Assembly (NCBI RefSeq): GCF_024734385.1
Contig: NZ_JANHAP010000003.1
Coordinates: 124,001-188,000, forward strand
DNA length: 64,000 nt
Source of the DNA: Dasania sp. GY-MA-18
Lineage (GTDB): Bacteria > Pseudomonadota > Gammaproteobacteria > Pseudomonadales > Dasaniaceae
Direction: 5' to 3'
The translations under genes were made by a program, and so were the position numbers. Shown in pieces: positions 26,529-34,341 of the stretch. A model generated the notes under the pieces. It saw nothing but the letters and a program-made list of their open reading frames with translations. It ran no database searches and was not told the origin of the DNA. Each line of letters begins with the position of its first letter. Within the stretch, counting starts at the first letter, position 1.

Positions 26529-27380
26529 ATGAGTGAAGTACAGGCCTTTGATAAAACTAGCCCTTGGCTAGAGCGTGTTTCGGCGGTGATATCGGCGCTG
26601 GGCAGTGATGCTTTTTGGCCTTGTTTGGCCGATTTAATCGGCGGCGCAGTGGCCATAGATGATTTTATGGTGTTGTTGTTTATGCGTGGCCAAACCCCGG
26701 TTATTTTGCATGGCCGCTCATCGCAAACGGAAATTAGTCTACTGGAAAAATCCTATATTAATGGCGCCTATGTGCTGGACCCTTGCTTCCAAGCGGCTAG
26801 GCGCCAGCAGTGGGGTTACTACAGCTTTGTGGAGATTGCCCCCGATGGCTTTTATGACAGTGAGCTGTACAGCATTTATCATGCCCAATCCATCATGCTG
26901 GATGAAGCAGGTTATTTAATTGAGGGTGAGGGCGAGAGCTTTATTAATATTTCGGTCACTCGCTTTGAAAGCTCACCGGAGTTTAACGCTCAGGAAAAAG
27001 CCCTGCTGCAACAGATAGAGCCGGTGGTTGCTGCGGCCGTAAAAGAGTATTTGCGCCAGCATATTAACCGCATAGCCGAAGAGAAGCGGCCGCTACACAA
27101 AATGATGGCCGAGGTGTTAGAGCTATTTGGCACCTCACTGCTAACCAGCCGAGAAACCCATGTGATACACCTGATATTGAAAGGCTATTCGGCCAAATCT
27201 ATCGCTGAACACCTGGATATCTCTATTAATACCGTCAAGCTGCACCGTAAAAATGCCTACGCCAAGCTGGATATATGCTCGCAAAGCGAGCTATTCCACC
27301 TCTTTATAGACTCGCTGTCCTGTATAGATGATAACTGCACTCGTGACCCGCTGGTAGATTATTTAAAGGTTCCCGGCTAG
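26529..27380 (+). CDS. LuxR-family transcriptional regulator (paralogue 2)
   Basis: 283 residues. The C-terminal helix-turn-helix reads LLTSRETHVIHLILKGYSAKSIAEHLDISINTVKLHRKNAYAKL, nearly the same recognition helix (VKLHRKN/R) as the paralogue at 20686-21525. The N-terminal sensor domain shares SYINGAYVLDPCFQA and EIAPDGFYDSELY with it. It is divergent from the aminotransferase gene across a 278-bp region that holds a TACCC repeat and an 11-bp inverted repeat. The near-identical recognition helices suggest the two proteins can read the same DNA sites. The effector is unknown. Confidence 0.9.
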   Translation: MSEVQAFDKTSPWLERVSAVISALGSDAFWPCLADLIGGAVAIDDFMVLLFMRGQTPVILHGRSSQTEISLLEKSYINGAYVLDPCFQAARRQQWGYYSFVEIAPDGFYDSELYSIYHAQSIMLDEAGYLIEGEGESFINISVTRFESSPEFNAQEKALLQQIEPVVAAAVKEYLRQHINRIAEEKRPLHKMMAEVLELFGTSLLTSRETHVIHLILKGYSAKSIAEHLDISINTVKLHRKNAYAKLDICSQSELFHLFIDSLSCIDDNCTRDPLVDYLKVPG

Positions 27381-27440
27381 ATTTTTAGGGTAAAGCTCTG
27401 GGCGAGGTTGTTTGGGCAGGTCATTAGCTTGTTATTTGGC

Positions 27441-27455
27441 TACCCCTTAGGGGTT
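27441..27455 (+). promoter_or_regulatory. Candidate LuxR-type operator next to a small-RNA promoter
   Basis: TACCC-CTTAG-GGGTT, the most symmetric copy inside the cluster: the 13 bases ACCCCTTAGGGGT are palindromic around one central base. It ends one base before the proposed -35 box and 23 nt before the -10 box, a position typical of activators that touch RNA polymerase at -35. Confidence 0.55.
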
Positions 27456-27456
27456 A

Positions 27457-27484
27457 TTGTTTAAAAAAGCCTGCGCGGTAATAT
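27457..27484 (+). promoter_or_regulatory. Putative sigma-70 promoter of intergenic RNA
   Basis: -35 TTGTTT (27457-27462), 16-bp spacer, -10 TAATAT (27479-27484). The expected start is near 27491. Confidence 0.45.
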
Positions 27485-27490
27485 AGCTTT

Positions 27491-27600
27491 ATAGATTTGA
27501 GTGGTGGCTCAACCAGGGATTGTCTGTTGTGCGACTCATAATTACCCATCTATGGTCTCTTCACCTTTAGCCCTCGGTCGTACGCGATCGGGGGTTTTTT
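27491..27600 (+). ncRNA. Candidate small RNA, about 110 nt
   Basis: Defined by the promoter at 27457-27484 and a strong intrinsic terminator at 27571-27600. A 5' hairpin TTGAG/CTCAA (27497-27512) is visible, then an unstructured-looking U/C-rich stretch (TCTCTTCACCTTT, 27555-27567) that could pair with ribosome-binding sites. It carries no open frame with a ribosome-binding site. It does not match an RNA family I know. Its operator suggests control by the LuxR-type regulators. An alternative is that the terminator simply ends the regulator mRNA. Confidence 0.35.
27571..27600 (+). terminator. Strong intrinsic terminator upstream of rpoH
   Basis: CCCTCGGTCG (27571-27580), loop TACG, CGATCGGGGG (27585-27594), then six T. 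All ten positions pair, two of them G-T. Confidence 0.88.
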
Positions 27601-27726
27601 ATTTTACCTTTTTGACTATTGAAACCCTTGAAATAAGGGGCATAAAGCACTATTTTTGCGCTTGTTTGATACGCCTCAAAGCCATTAGTTAAGGCTGCAT
27701 TACACTGTATTAGTGGTTTCTGGGGA

Positions 27727-27753
27727 GGAACTTTATTCCCCTTGGCGCTCTAA
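27727..27753 (+). promoter_or_regulatory. Sigma-E-type promoter of rpoH
   Basis: -35 GGAACTT (27727-27733), 15-bp spacer, -10 TCTAA (27749-27753), close to the sigma-E pattern GGAACTT-N15-17-TCTGA. Transcription would begin near 27760, giving a leader of about 38 nt. E. coli rpoH also has a sigma-E-dependent promoter (P3), so the location makes biological sense. Confidence 0.6.
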
Positions 27754-27797
27754 GCTAGGGGTGATAGTATTGGGCACTGATTTTTTGGAGGTAAACC

Positions 27798-28646
27798 ATG
27801 TCAACAGCCTTACAGACTGTACATTTAGTACCGGGGAGCAATCTCAATGCGTACATGCAGACTGTTAATAGCTTTCCTGTACTCTCGGCCGAGCGTGAAA
27901 AAGAGCTGGGTGAAGAGCTGTTTTATCATGAAAGCTTAGAGGCAGCCCGTGAACTGGTAATGTCGCACCTGCGCTTTGTGGTACATATCGCCAAATCTTA
28001 TCAAGGCTATGGCCTACCATTGGCCGACCTGATCCAAGAAGGTAATGTGGGCTTGATGAAGGCGGTTAAACGCTTTAGCCCCGAAAAAGGTGTGCGTTTG
28101 GTGTCCTTTGCGGTGCATTGGATTAAAGCCGAAATGCACGAATACGTGCTGCGCAACTGGCGCATAGTGAAAGTCGCCACTACCAAGGCGCAACGTAAAT
28201 TGTTTTTTAATCTGCGCAGCTCTAAAAAGCGCTTAGCTTGGTTCACTGCCGACGAGGCACAGGCTGTAGCGGATGATTTAGGCGTAGACCTTAAAGAAGT
28301 GCTGCGTATGGAGGGTCGTCTAACGGCCACCGATATGGCCTTTGATATGGGCAATGATGATGAAGAGGACGGTTTTGTCGCCCCCGCTCATTACCTAGAG
28401 GATCACTCCGCTAACCCCGCAGCCCAGTTAGAAGACAGCAATTGGGAAGAGAACAGCCAGCGCCAGTTACTGGCCGCCCTGAATGTTTTGGATGAGCGCA
28501 GCCGCGATATACTGCAAGCGCGTTGGTTAAACGAAGATAAGGCCACGCTGCATGAGTTGGCGGATAAATACGGCGTATCAGCTGAGCGCATACGCCAGCT
28601 AGAGGCCAATGCTATGAAAAAGTTAAAAGGCTCTATAGAGCTATAA
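27798..28646 (+). CDS. rpoH: RNA polymerase sigma-32 factor
   Basis: 282 residues, the normal length. It has region 2 with [23 protein letters not shown] and [22 protein letters not shown], the RpoH-specific box QRKLFFNLR at 132-140, and a C-terminal region 4 helix-turn-helix ([19 protein letters not shown]). It directs RNA polymerase to heat-shock genes. GGAGG lies 7 bases before the ATG. A sigma-E-type promoter precedes it and a terminator follows. The usual ftsE-ftsX neighbours are not upstream here; a LuxR-type gene is. Confidence 0.97.
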   Translation: MSTALQTVHLVPGSNLNAYMQTVNSFPVLSAEREKELGEELFYHESLEAARELVMSHLRFVVHIAKSYQGYGLPLADLIQEGNVGLMKAVKRFSPEKGVRLVSFAVHWIKAEMHEYVLRNWRIVKVATTKAQRKLFFNLRSSKKRLAWFTADEAQAVADDLGVDLKEVLRMEGRLTATDMAFDMGNDDEEDGFVAPAHYLEDHSANPAAQLEDSNWEENSQRQLLAALNVLDERSRDILQARWLNEDKATLHELADKYGVSAERIRQLEANAMKKLKGSIEL

Positions 28647-28662
28647 TTTAGCCAGTGATGCT

Positions 28663-28693
28663 TAAAAACCGCCCCCAGTAGGCGGTTTTTTTA
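28663..28693 (+). terminator. Intrinsic terminator of rpoH
   Basis: AAAAACCGCC, loop CCCAGTA, GGCGGTTTTTTT, 17 bp after the rpoH stop. Confidence 0.9.
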
Positions 28694-28747
28694 TGGCTAT
28701 GGCAAAGTCATCATTTAACGCCGTTACCTGCGGCAAACGAGGCAGCA

Positions 28748-29122
28748 ATGGCCAAAACATTTCTGATTATCGCCGCTTTTAACGGCTTGTTAGCCGTGGC
28801 TATAGGGGCATTTGGGGCTCATGCCTTAAAAACCCGCCTAGCCCCCGACCTGTTGGCGATATACCACACCGCGGTGCAGTATCATTTTTATCACCTGTTG
28901 GCCCTATCGCTGGTGGGGCTGCTGTTATTGCAGTGGCCAAGTTCCCGCTATTTGCAGTTTAGCGGCTGGCTATTTATTGCGGGCATCTGCCTTTTTGCGG
29001 GCAGCTTATATATACTCGCGCTCACAGGCTTACGTTGGCTGGGGGCGATTACCCCGCTGGGCGGATTAGCGTTTATCGCGGCCTGGTTAAGCATGGCCAT
29101 GGGCCTATACCACTCCTTGTAG
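28748..29122 (+). CDS. DUF423 family inner-membrane protein
   Basis: 124 residues with four hydrophobic helices and the family signature GAFGAHALKTRLAPDLLAIYHTAVQYHFYHLLAL. The E. coli relative is YgdD; no molecular function is established. GAGG lies about 6 bases before the ATG. The trmB gene starts 25 bp later on the same strand and is probably co-transcribed. Confidence 0.9.
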   Translation: MAKTFLIIAAFNGLLAVAIGAFGAHALKTRLAPDLLAIYHTAVQYHFYHLLALSLVGLLLLQWPSSRYLQFSGWLFIAGICLFAGSLYILALTGLRWLGAITPLGGLAFIAAWLSMAMGLYHSL

Positions 29123-29147
29123 TTAAGAAAGAGTTGCAGAGTTTATT

Positions 29148-29861
29148 TTGACAGACAACAAACGACCCGCTGACCCCAACAACCCTAAACACAAACCGAT
29201 TAAAAGTTATGTGCTGCGCACTGGTCGTATGACGGAAAGCCAGCAGGCAGCCTACGATAAATACTGGCCCAGCAAAGGCTTAACGGTAGCCGGCGGTATG
29301 CTGGATTTGGCCGCCGTATTTGGCAACAACGGCCCGGTGGTGTTGGAAATAGGCTTTGGCATGGGCTCCTCATTGGTGGCCATGGCGGCCGCTGCCCCAC
29401 AAAGCAACTACATAGGGGTAGAGGTGCATACTCCGGGTGTGGGCCGCCTGCTGCATTTAATGGGTGAGCAGGGCGTAGAGAATATACGGGTGTTTTGCCA
29501 CGATGCGGTAGAGGTGTTGGCGCAGTGTATACCCGATAGCAGCCTAGACCGCGTACAAATTTATTTCCCTGATCCCTGGCATAAAAAGCGCCACAATAAA
29601 CGCCGCTTAATTAAGCCGGAGTTTGTACAGCAATTACGCGCCAAATTAAAAGTGGGTGGCATTATCCATATGGCTACCGACTGGGAGCACTATGCCGAGC
29701 AAATGATGGAGGTGATGAGTGCTGCCGAAGGTTTTGCTAATCAAGCGCAGCCCTTTTGTTATTCTGAACGCCCCGATTATCGCCCCTTGACTAAATTTGA
29801 ACAGCGTGGCCAGCGTTTAGGTCACGGTGTTTGGGATTTATTATTTGAGAAACAAGGCTGA
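29148..29861 (+). CDS. trmB: tRNA (guanine-46-N7)-methyltransferase
   Basis: 237 residues starting at a TTG, the only start possible because an in-frame stop lies at 29124-29126. The SAM-binding motif [13 protein letters not shown], followed by [16 protein letters not shown], the catalytic-region segment [17 protein letters not shown] and the C-terminal [15 protein letters not shown] motif, identify TrmB. It methylates N7 of G46 in tRNA. The TTG start and weak ribosome-binding site suggest low expression. Confidence 0.95.
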   Translation: MTDNKRPADPNNPKHKPIKSYVLRTGRMTESQQAAYDKYWPSKGLTVAGGMLDLAAVFGNNGPVVLEIGFGMGSSLVAMAAAAPQSNYIGVEVHTPGVGRLLHLMGEQGVENIRVFCHDAVEVLAQCIPDSSLDRVQIYFPDPWHKKRHNKRRLIKPEFVQQLRAKLKVGGIIHMATDWEHYAEQMMEVMSAAEGFANQAQPFCYSERPDYRPLTKFEQRGQRLGHGVWDLLFEKQG

Positions 29862-29864
29862 GTG

Positions 29865-31583
29865 TTAGGCTGTTGCTTTGGCGGATTCGGTGTTGGTAAT
29901 TTCTGAATCCAGCATGTTGATAAGGTTGATAAACTCCTCATCCATAGTGCTGCCAGCAACAAATAATAAATCCATGCGGGTTTTAAATTCATGCTCTATA
30001 TCGGTAAACATATCACTTTGAATTTCTGTCATTGTGAGGTTGCCGGTAAAGCTATTTAAATTATCCAAGAACTCATCCACTATCGCCTTACCTTCCTCAG
30101 AAAGGTAGCGGTTTTGCTCATCGAGTGAGTCTATAGACGACTTTGCTTTACTGGTTAGTGAGCTTAGAAATTCTTTTCTTTCTTCAGACTGAGCCTGTAG
30201 CCGCAGATGATTAATAATACTCGATGCGACTACAAACAGGCTGGATAGTTGTGATAAATACTCCGGTGCTGAGCTGTAATACATATCTTGTATATAGCAG
30301 TATAAAGGGCCGCTTTTATAAATGGTGCCGTTATTATTATCCGTCCATGCTTGGTCTTGATGGTCGCTGGCGGATCTAAGCAGTTCTTTAATATCTTTGT
30401 TAACGTTGTTATCGGCATTTAGCCAGTGATGCTCATCATCGTCTTTACAGAGTATAGTGATGTTAAGTTTAATGCGTTGAGCGGTTTTTAAAATAGCCTC
30501 CAGTATGGCCTTTTCAGTACTGGCGTCAGTGATATGCTGTAAGCCCTCGGCTAAGGCGCTGGAAAATTCACCGCCCGCCAAGCCATCAAAATTGATATTT
30601 TCACTGTGTTGTTCGGGCAGTTCTACGGCTGCGCTGACTTCGGCGGCTAATTCGGCTTTGACGTTGTCATCTACCTCTAGCTCTAGCAGCTGTTGCCGCA
30701 GATGTTCAGTTTCGTATTCTAAAGTGGCGGTGCATAGTTCGGAGTCGCGCAGTTGTATTCTTAATTTTTCTACCAATTCATCCGATAAGCCGTTATCGCC
30801 TCCTTTGTTTTTTGAAAGCTCAGATTCCAGGTGCAAAATAAGCTTACGCTTTTCATTGTTGTTTTCAGCGAGTTTGGCAATTTCTTTTAATGAATGGCTG
30901 TATTTTTCTTTGATGTCAGAGATAAGGTAACTAATGGTTTCGCGATTATATTTGTCGGGGGCTTTGCCTTTTTCGGCGTTTTCATTAATGGTTAATTTAT
31001 CAAAAGCTTCGCGAGTTTCAGACAGGCTGGTTTGCACCTGGGTAATATTGTTACTTTCGTTGAGGCTATCAATTTTTTTAATGGCCTCTTCTTTGCCTAG
31101 GTATTTTTCCCTAAGCTCTTTAGTAATGTTTTTTTGTAGCGCTAGCTGTTCTTTTAGTTTGTTTAATTGAAAATCTGACTTGTCGGAGAGCAAGGGGTTG
31201 GTGGTTGTTTTAGGCGGGTTTTTAGCGCGTAAATAAGTGACTAGCTTGTAATTAATATTCTTTAAGTCGGACAGCTCTAGGCCTTTGTCTATTAAATTTT
31301 CCAGCTCTATAGATAGCAGGTCTTTACGCAGGGTCAGGCCTTGGGTTTGATACTCTTTGTTGGATTTGCTGGCCTTAGTAATGAGTTCGTTAGTGCGCTC
31401 GATTTCGCGTTGTAGAAAGGGCTCGGTGTGTAAGCCACTAGCTGTTTGTTTGCTGAATAGTTGTTTGGTCTTTTGCAGGATTTTGGTTTTATGAGCAATG
31501 ATTACCATAATCATCAGCGTGGCTAAAACTAATATGCTAAGCAGGTAGTAGTACAAAAATCCAGATTCATTAAGTTGTAGCAT
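29865..31583 (-). CDS. Unknown membrane-anchored coiled-coil protein
   Basis: 572 residues, not recognised. A single hydrophobic helix (~10-29) near the N-terminus is followed by ~300 residues of charged, coiled-coil-prone helix (many Lys-Glu-Leu heptads, ~55-315). A globular C-terminal domain (~340-470) reads like a GAF-type sensor fold (ILEAILKTAQRIKLNITILCK...). The last ~100 residues are again helical and acidic. The topology suggests a signal peptide-less anchor with the bulk in the cytoplasm. It stands alone, convergent with trmB across 3 bp. A scaffold or signalling role is guesswork. Confidence 0.6.
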   Translation of the reverse strand: MLQLNESGFLYYYLLSILVLATLMIMVIIAHKTKILQKTKQLFSKQTASGLHTEPFLQREIERTNELITKASKSNKEYQTQGLTLRKDLLSIELENLIDKGLELSDLKNINYKLVTYLRAKNPPKTTTNPLLSDKSDFQLNKLKEQLALQKNITKELREKYLGKEEAIKKIDSLNESNNITQVQTSLSETREAFDKLTINENAEKGKAPDKYNRETISYLISDIKEKYSHSLKEIAKLAENNNEKRKLILHLESELSKNKGGDNGLSDELVEKLRIQLRDSELCTATLEYETEHLRQQLLELEVDDNVKAELAAEVSAAVELPEQHSENINFDGLAGGEFSSALAEGLQHITDASTEKAILEAILKTAQRIKLNITILCKDDDEHHWLNADNNVNKDIKELLRSASDHQDQAWTDNNNGTIYKSGPLYCYIQDMYYSSAPEYLSQLSSLFVVASSIINHLRLQAQSEERKEFLSSLTSKAKSSIDSLDEQNRYLSEEGKAIVDEFLDNLNSFTGNLTMTEIQSDMFTDIEHEFKTRMDLLFVAGSTMDEEFINLINMLDSEITNTESAKATA

Positions 31584-31833
31584 TGCAGGGTGTTCCCTAT
31601 ACCTTTACATAAATACTGTGCCCTACACAGAGAGAGGCTTTGCAGGGTTATAGCCTATTTGAATAGTTTTTTACTGAGCCTATAGGGTATTAACAGGCTT
31701 ATATACGGGGTGCTTTTATTGTTGTTATTGCGGCTGTGGTGTTGATTAAGCGCCAGCCTTAGTAATAAAAACACCTGCTATTAATGTAGCAGGTATTTTA
31801 TAAAATACAGGGGGATAAGGCTAAAAGCAGCGC
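31584..31833. other. Gap between coiled-coil gene and MORN-like gene
   Basis: AT-rich and without an open frame of note. It holds the promoter region of the coiled-coil gene and, at 31771-31793, the terminator of the MORN-like gene. Confidence 0.5.
31771..31793 (-). terminator. Intrinsic terminator of the MORN-like gene
   Basis: ACCTGCTA and TAGCAGGT form an 8-bp perfect stem with loop TTAATG. On the minus strand GTTTTTATT follows. Confidence 0.8.
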
Positions 31834-32214
31834 TTATGGCGCGGTTTTAAACTCTATGTCTACAGGCTCGCCGTAGTAATTAAAGTATTTGAAACCTTTG
31901 TTGCGGCTGCCATCAATGCTAACGCCTTCCATCATAAGGTTGCCATTGGGGAACCAGGCCTGTTGTTTGCCGTGCTCTAGGCCATTTTTGAATTGCAGGG
32001 CCTGCATCATCTGGCCATTGCTATACCACATCCAAAAAGGGCCGTGGCGCTCGCCTTGCTCATTAAGGCATTTTACCTGGGTGCCGCTAGGTGGTGCTAC
32101 GCCGATTTTTTTAGTGCCTTCAGGGCAGTTGAAGTCAGCTTGGGCTTGAGCGTGAATATGGGCGCATAGCAGTGACACAGAGATTAGGCGGGTGAAAAAG
32201 TGTATGGCTTTCAA
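31834..32214 (-). CDS. Exported MORN-variant repeat protein
   Basis: 126 residues with a signal peptide (cleavage near AQAQA, ~25). The mature part begins with a strand-rich region and then two or three MORN-variant repeats of the type G.RHGPFWMWYSNGQMM and HGKQQAWFPNGNLM. Such repeats occur in exported proteins of many Gram-negatives with no fixed role. It lies 93 bp from the DUF523 gene, same strand. Confidence 0.78.
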   Translation of the reverse strand: MKAIHFFTRLISVSLLCAHIHAQAQADFNCPEGTKKIGVAPPSGTQVKCLNEQGERHGPFWMWYSNGQMMQALQFKNGLEHGKQQAWFPNGNLMMEGVSIDGSRNKGFKYFNYYGEPVDIEFKTAP

Positions 32215-32307
32215 AGTACAACTCTCATTGTTGTTGATGGATAAATGAGCTGGGCGGTGATGGCCGCGTGGGCCTTACTATAACGAAAAATAAGCCCCTT
32301 CGATAGT

Positions 32308-32838
32308 TTAGCTCTGCAGCTTGCTGCGGTGATAGGCATAAACCGCTGCGATAAATTGATCGCGCTGCTCAGCTTGTTGTAGTTGATCTTCGTCGGCCAC
32401 GGGCAGTTGTGGGAAGTTAGCCATTAATTTTTCGGCATAAAGCCCTACGGCAGTGCGTTGCAATTGCTGATTTTTAATAAGCTTTACCTTGCGACTGCCG
32501 CAGCTGGGGGAGCCACGTTTAAAAATATAGCCCGATAATTGTAGGTGCTGGGCATAGTGTTGTTGCGCCAGCTGCTGTAACGCATCGGTGACATCTAAGC
32601 TGGCAGTTTGGGTACCCACGCAACGGATTTGGCCGTCACGTTCTACTAGGTGTATGGGTTCACGAGGTACCCCCAGGCCTATAGCCATTTCGGGGCAGTA
32701 GGCCTGAAACTGGAAGTGCTCGCTAAGTGCCGCCAGTAAGTCGGGTTGATTTTTATCGCTACCGTCGTAGCGCACCGCCTGCCCTAGCAAACAGCTACTC
32801 ATGCCTATAATGGGTTGGCCTAAATTCACTATGGTCAC
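32308..32838 (-). CDS. DUF523 family protein
   Basis: 176 residues, GTG start. The family hallmarks are MSSCLLGQAVRYDG near the start, YCPEMAIGLGVPREPI and SGYIFKRGSPSCG. The conserved cysteines (SCLLG, YCPE, SPSCG) hint at metal or cluster binding. Function is not established. It lies 28 bp downstream of pyruvate kinase's neighbour region on the same strand, but co-transcription order is DUF523 after nothing obvious. Confidence 0.85.
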   Translation of the reverse strand: MTIVNLGQPIIGMSSCLLGQAVRYDGSDKNQPDLLAALSEHFQFQAYCPEMAIGLGVPREPIHLVERDGQIRCVGTQTASLDVTDALQQLAQQHYAQHLQLSGYIFKRGSPSCGSRKVKLIKNQQLQRTAVGLYAEKLMANFPQLPVADEDQLQQAEQRDQFIAAVYAYHRSKLQS

Positions 32839-32866
32839 CTAGTGATTAACAAAGCTTTACTGCCAT

Positions 32867-34312
32867 TTAATGAATTATGGCCCCCACTTTTACTATCTTC
32901 ATGGAGTTAGTGCCGCCATGGGCATTAATAAAATCGCCTTTGGTAATGATGACTAAATCACCAGGGCTAACCTGTTTGCGACGCAGTAATTCATTAACCA
33001 CGGTTTGATTCATCTCAGCTGGGGCCACTGCCGAGGTATCAAAGGTGACAGGGATAACACCGCGGTACAGTGCCACGCGGTATTCGGTACGGGCCTTATT
33101 AGTAAAGGCAAATACCGGTAGGCTGGAGCTAATACGCGACATAATCAGCGGGGTTTTGCCGGTGTCGGTCAGGCTGATAATCGCTTTCACCCCGGTCAGG
33201 TGGTTGGCGGTATACATGGCCGCCAGTGCGATGGCTTCATCAACAGCGCCGAAGTGTTCATGCAGGCGATGGCTGGAGGTTTGGGTTTGCGGCTGGCGTT
33301 CGGCCCCCATAATAATACGGCTCATGGCCTCTACGGCCTCTATAGGGAAGGAGCCCGCTGCGGTTTCGGCGCTAAGCATTACCGCATCGGTGCCATCTAA
33401 TACCGCATTGGCGACATCGAATACTTCGGCGCGGGTGGGCAGGGCGCTGTCTATCATGGATTCCATCATTTGGGTGGCAGTAATCACCGGGGTGTTAAGC
33501 TCTTGGCCGCGGCTGATGATGTGTTTTTGCACAGCAATTAATTCGGCATCGCCTATTTCTACCCCCAGGTCGCCACGGGCCACCATCACCGCATCTGAGG
33601 CGCGAATAATGCTGTCTAGCACATCGTGGGCAACGGCTTCCGAGCGCTCAATTTTGGCGACTAGGCCGGCATCACCACCCGCTTGGTGCAGTAGCTTGCG
33701 GGCCTGCGCTATATCATCGGCGGAACGTACATAGGATACGGCTAAGTAATCCACCTCTATTTGCGCGGCTAATTTAATATCGGCAAAATCTTTTTCGGTG
33801 AGGGCATCGGCGGATAAGCCACCGCCTTGGCGGTTAATGCCCTTGTTGTTAGAGAGGGTGCCAGCTACCAGTACTTTGGTTTCTATGCGGCTGTTGGCCA
33901 CCGATAGCACCTCTAATACGATGCGGCCATCGTCTAGCAGTAGGCGGTCGCCAGCGGCGGAGTCCTCGGGTAGGCTTTGGTAGTCTATGCCTACTTCCTG
34001 TTGGTTGCCGGCGTTGCGATCCAGCTTGGCATCTAAGGCAAAGTGGTCGTCTACGGCCAACTCTATAGGGCCATTAGCAAAGCAGGAGATACGAATTTTG
34101 GGACCCTGTAGGTCGCCCAAGATGGCAATACTGCGCTGGTGTTTTTTGGCCAGTGCCCTTACTTGTTGCGCCCGCTTTATGTGGTCTTGGGCATTACCGT
34201 GAGAGAAATTCAAACGCACCACGTTCACGCCAGCGAGAATGATTTGCTCTAATACATCGTCTTTGTCAGTGGCGGGGCCTAGGGTGGCGACAATCTTGGT
34301 TCTTTTGTTCAA
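32867..34312 (-). CDS. pyk: Pyruvate kinase
   Basis: 481 residues from a TTG at 34312, with GGAG about 8 bases upstream. KIVATLGPATD, VRLNFSHG, ILGDLQGPKIR, DDGRI, VARGDLGVEIG, TATQMMESMI and DAVMLSAETA(A)GSFP are all intact, so it is an active-looking pyruvate kinase (phosphoenolpyruvate + ADP to pyruvate + ATP). The C-terminal allosteric domain is present. argA ends 29 bp upstream on the same strand. Confidence 0.96.
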   Translation of the reverse strand: MNKRTKIVATLGPATDKDDVLEQIILAGVNVVRLNFSHGNAQDHIKRAQQVRALAKKHQRSIAILGDLQGPKIRISCFANGPIELAVDDHFALDAKLDRNAGNQQEVGIDYQSLPEDSAAGDRLLLDDGRIVLEVLSVANSRIETKVLVAGTLSNNKGINRQGGGLSADALTEKDFADIKLAAQIEVDYLAVSYVRSADDIAQARKLLHQAGGDAGLVAKIERSEAVAHDVLDSIIRASDAVMVARGDLGVEIGDAELIAVQKHIISRGQELNTPVITATQMMESMIDSALPTRAEVFDVANAVLDGTDAVMLSAETAAGSFPIEAVEAMSRIIMGAERQPQTQTSSHRLHEHFGAVDEAIALAAMYTANHLTGVKAIISLTDTGKTPLIMSRISSSLPVFAFTNKARTEYRVALYRGVIPVTFDTSAVAPAEMNQTVVNELLRRKQVSPGDLVIITKGDFINAHGGTNSMKIVKVGAIIH

Positions 34313-34341
34313 AGGTGGCTCCAGTTGGGGGTGGTGATAGC

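Larger units (their letters stand above)
27383..27797. other. 415-bp region between the LuxR-type gene and rpoH
   Basis: No credible protein gene. In order it holds a TACCC-type operator (27441-27455), a promoter (27457-27484), a candidate small RNA ending in a strong terminator (27491-27600), and the rpoH promoter with sigma-E-like elements (27727-27753). A 63-codon open frame at 27501-27692 runs through the terminator and has no ribosome-binding site. Confidence 0.6.

Noticed and set aside
27505-27570. tRNA-Met-like ACTCATAAT stretch
   Set aside because: The anticodon-loop resemblance is short; no acceptor stem, T-loop GGTTCGA or CCA end could be paired around it.
27501-27692. 63-codon open frame starting GTG between the LuxR-type gene and rpoH
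   Set aside because: It crosses a strong intrinsic terminator at 27571-27600, has no ribosome-binding site and encodes no recognisable protein.
33045-33734. 229-codon frame opposite pyruvate kinase (and similar long frames opposite pit, argE, glnE and the aldehyde dehydrogenases)
   Set aside because: They are antisense shadows of genes with strong family motifs; none shows motifs or a ribosome-binding site of its own.
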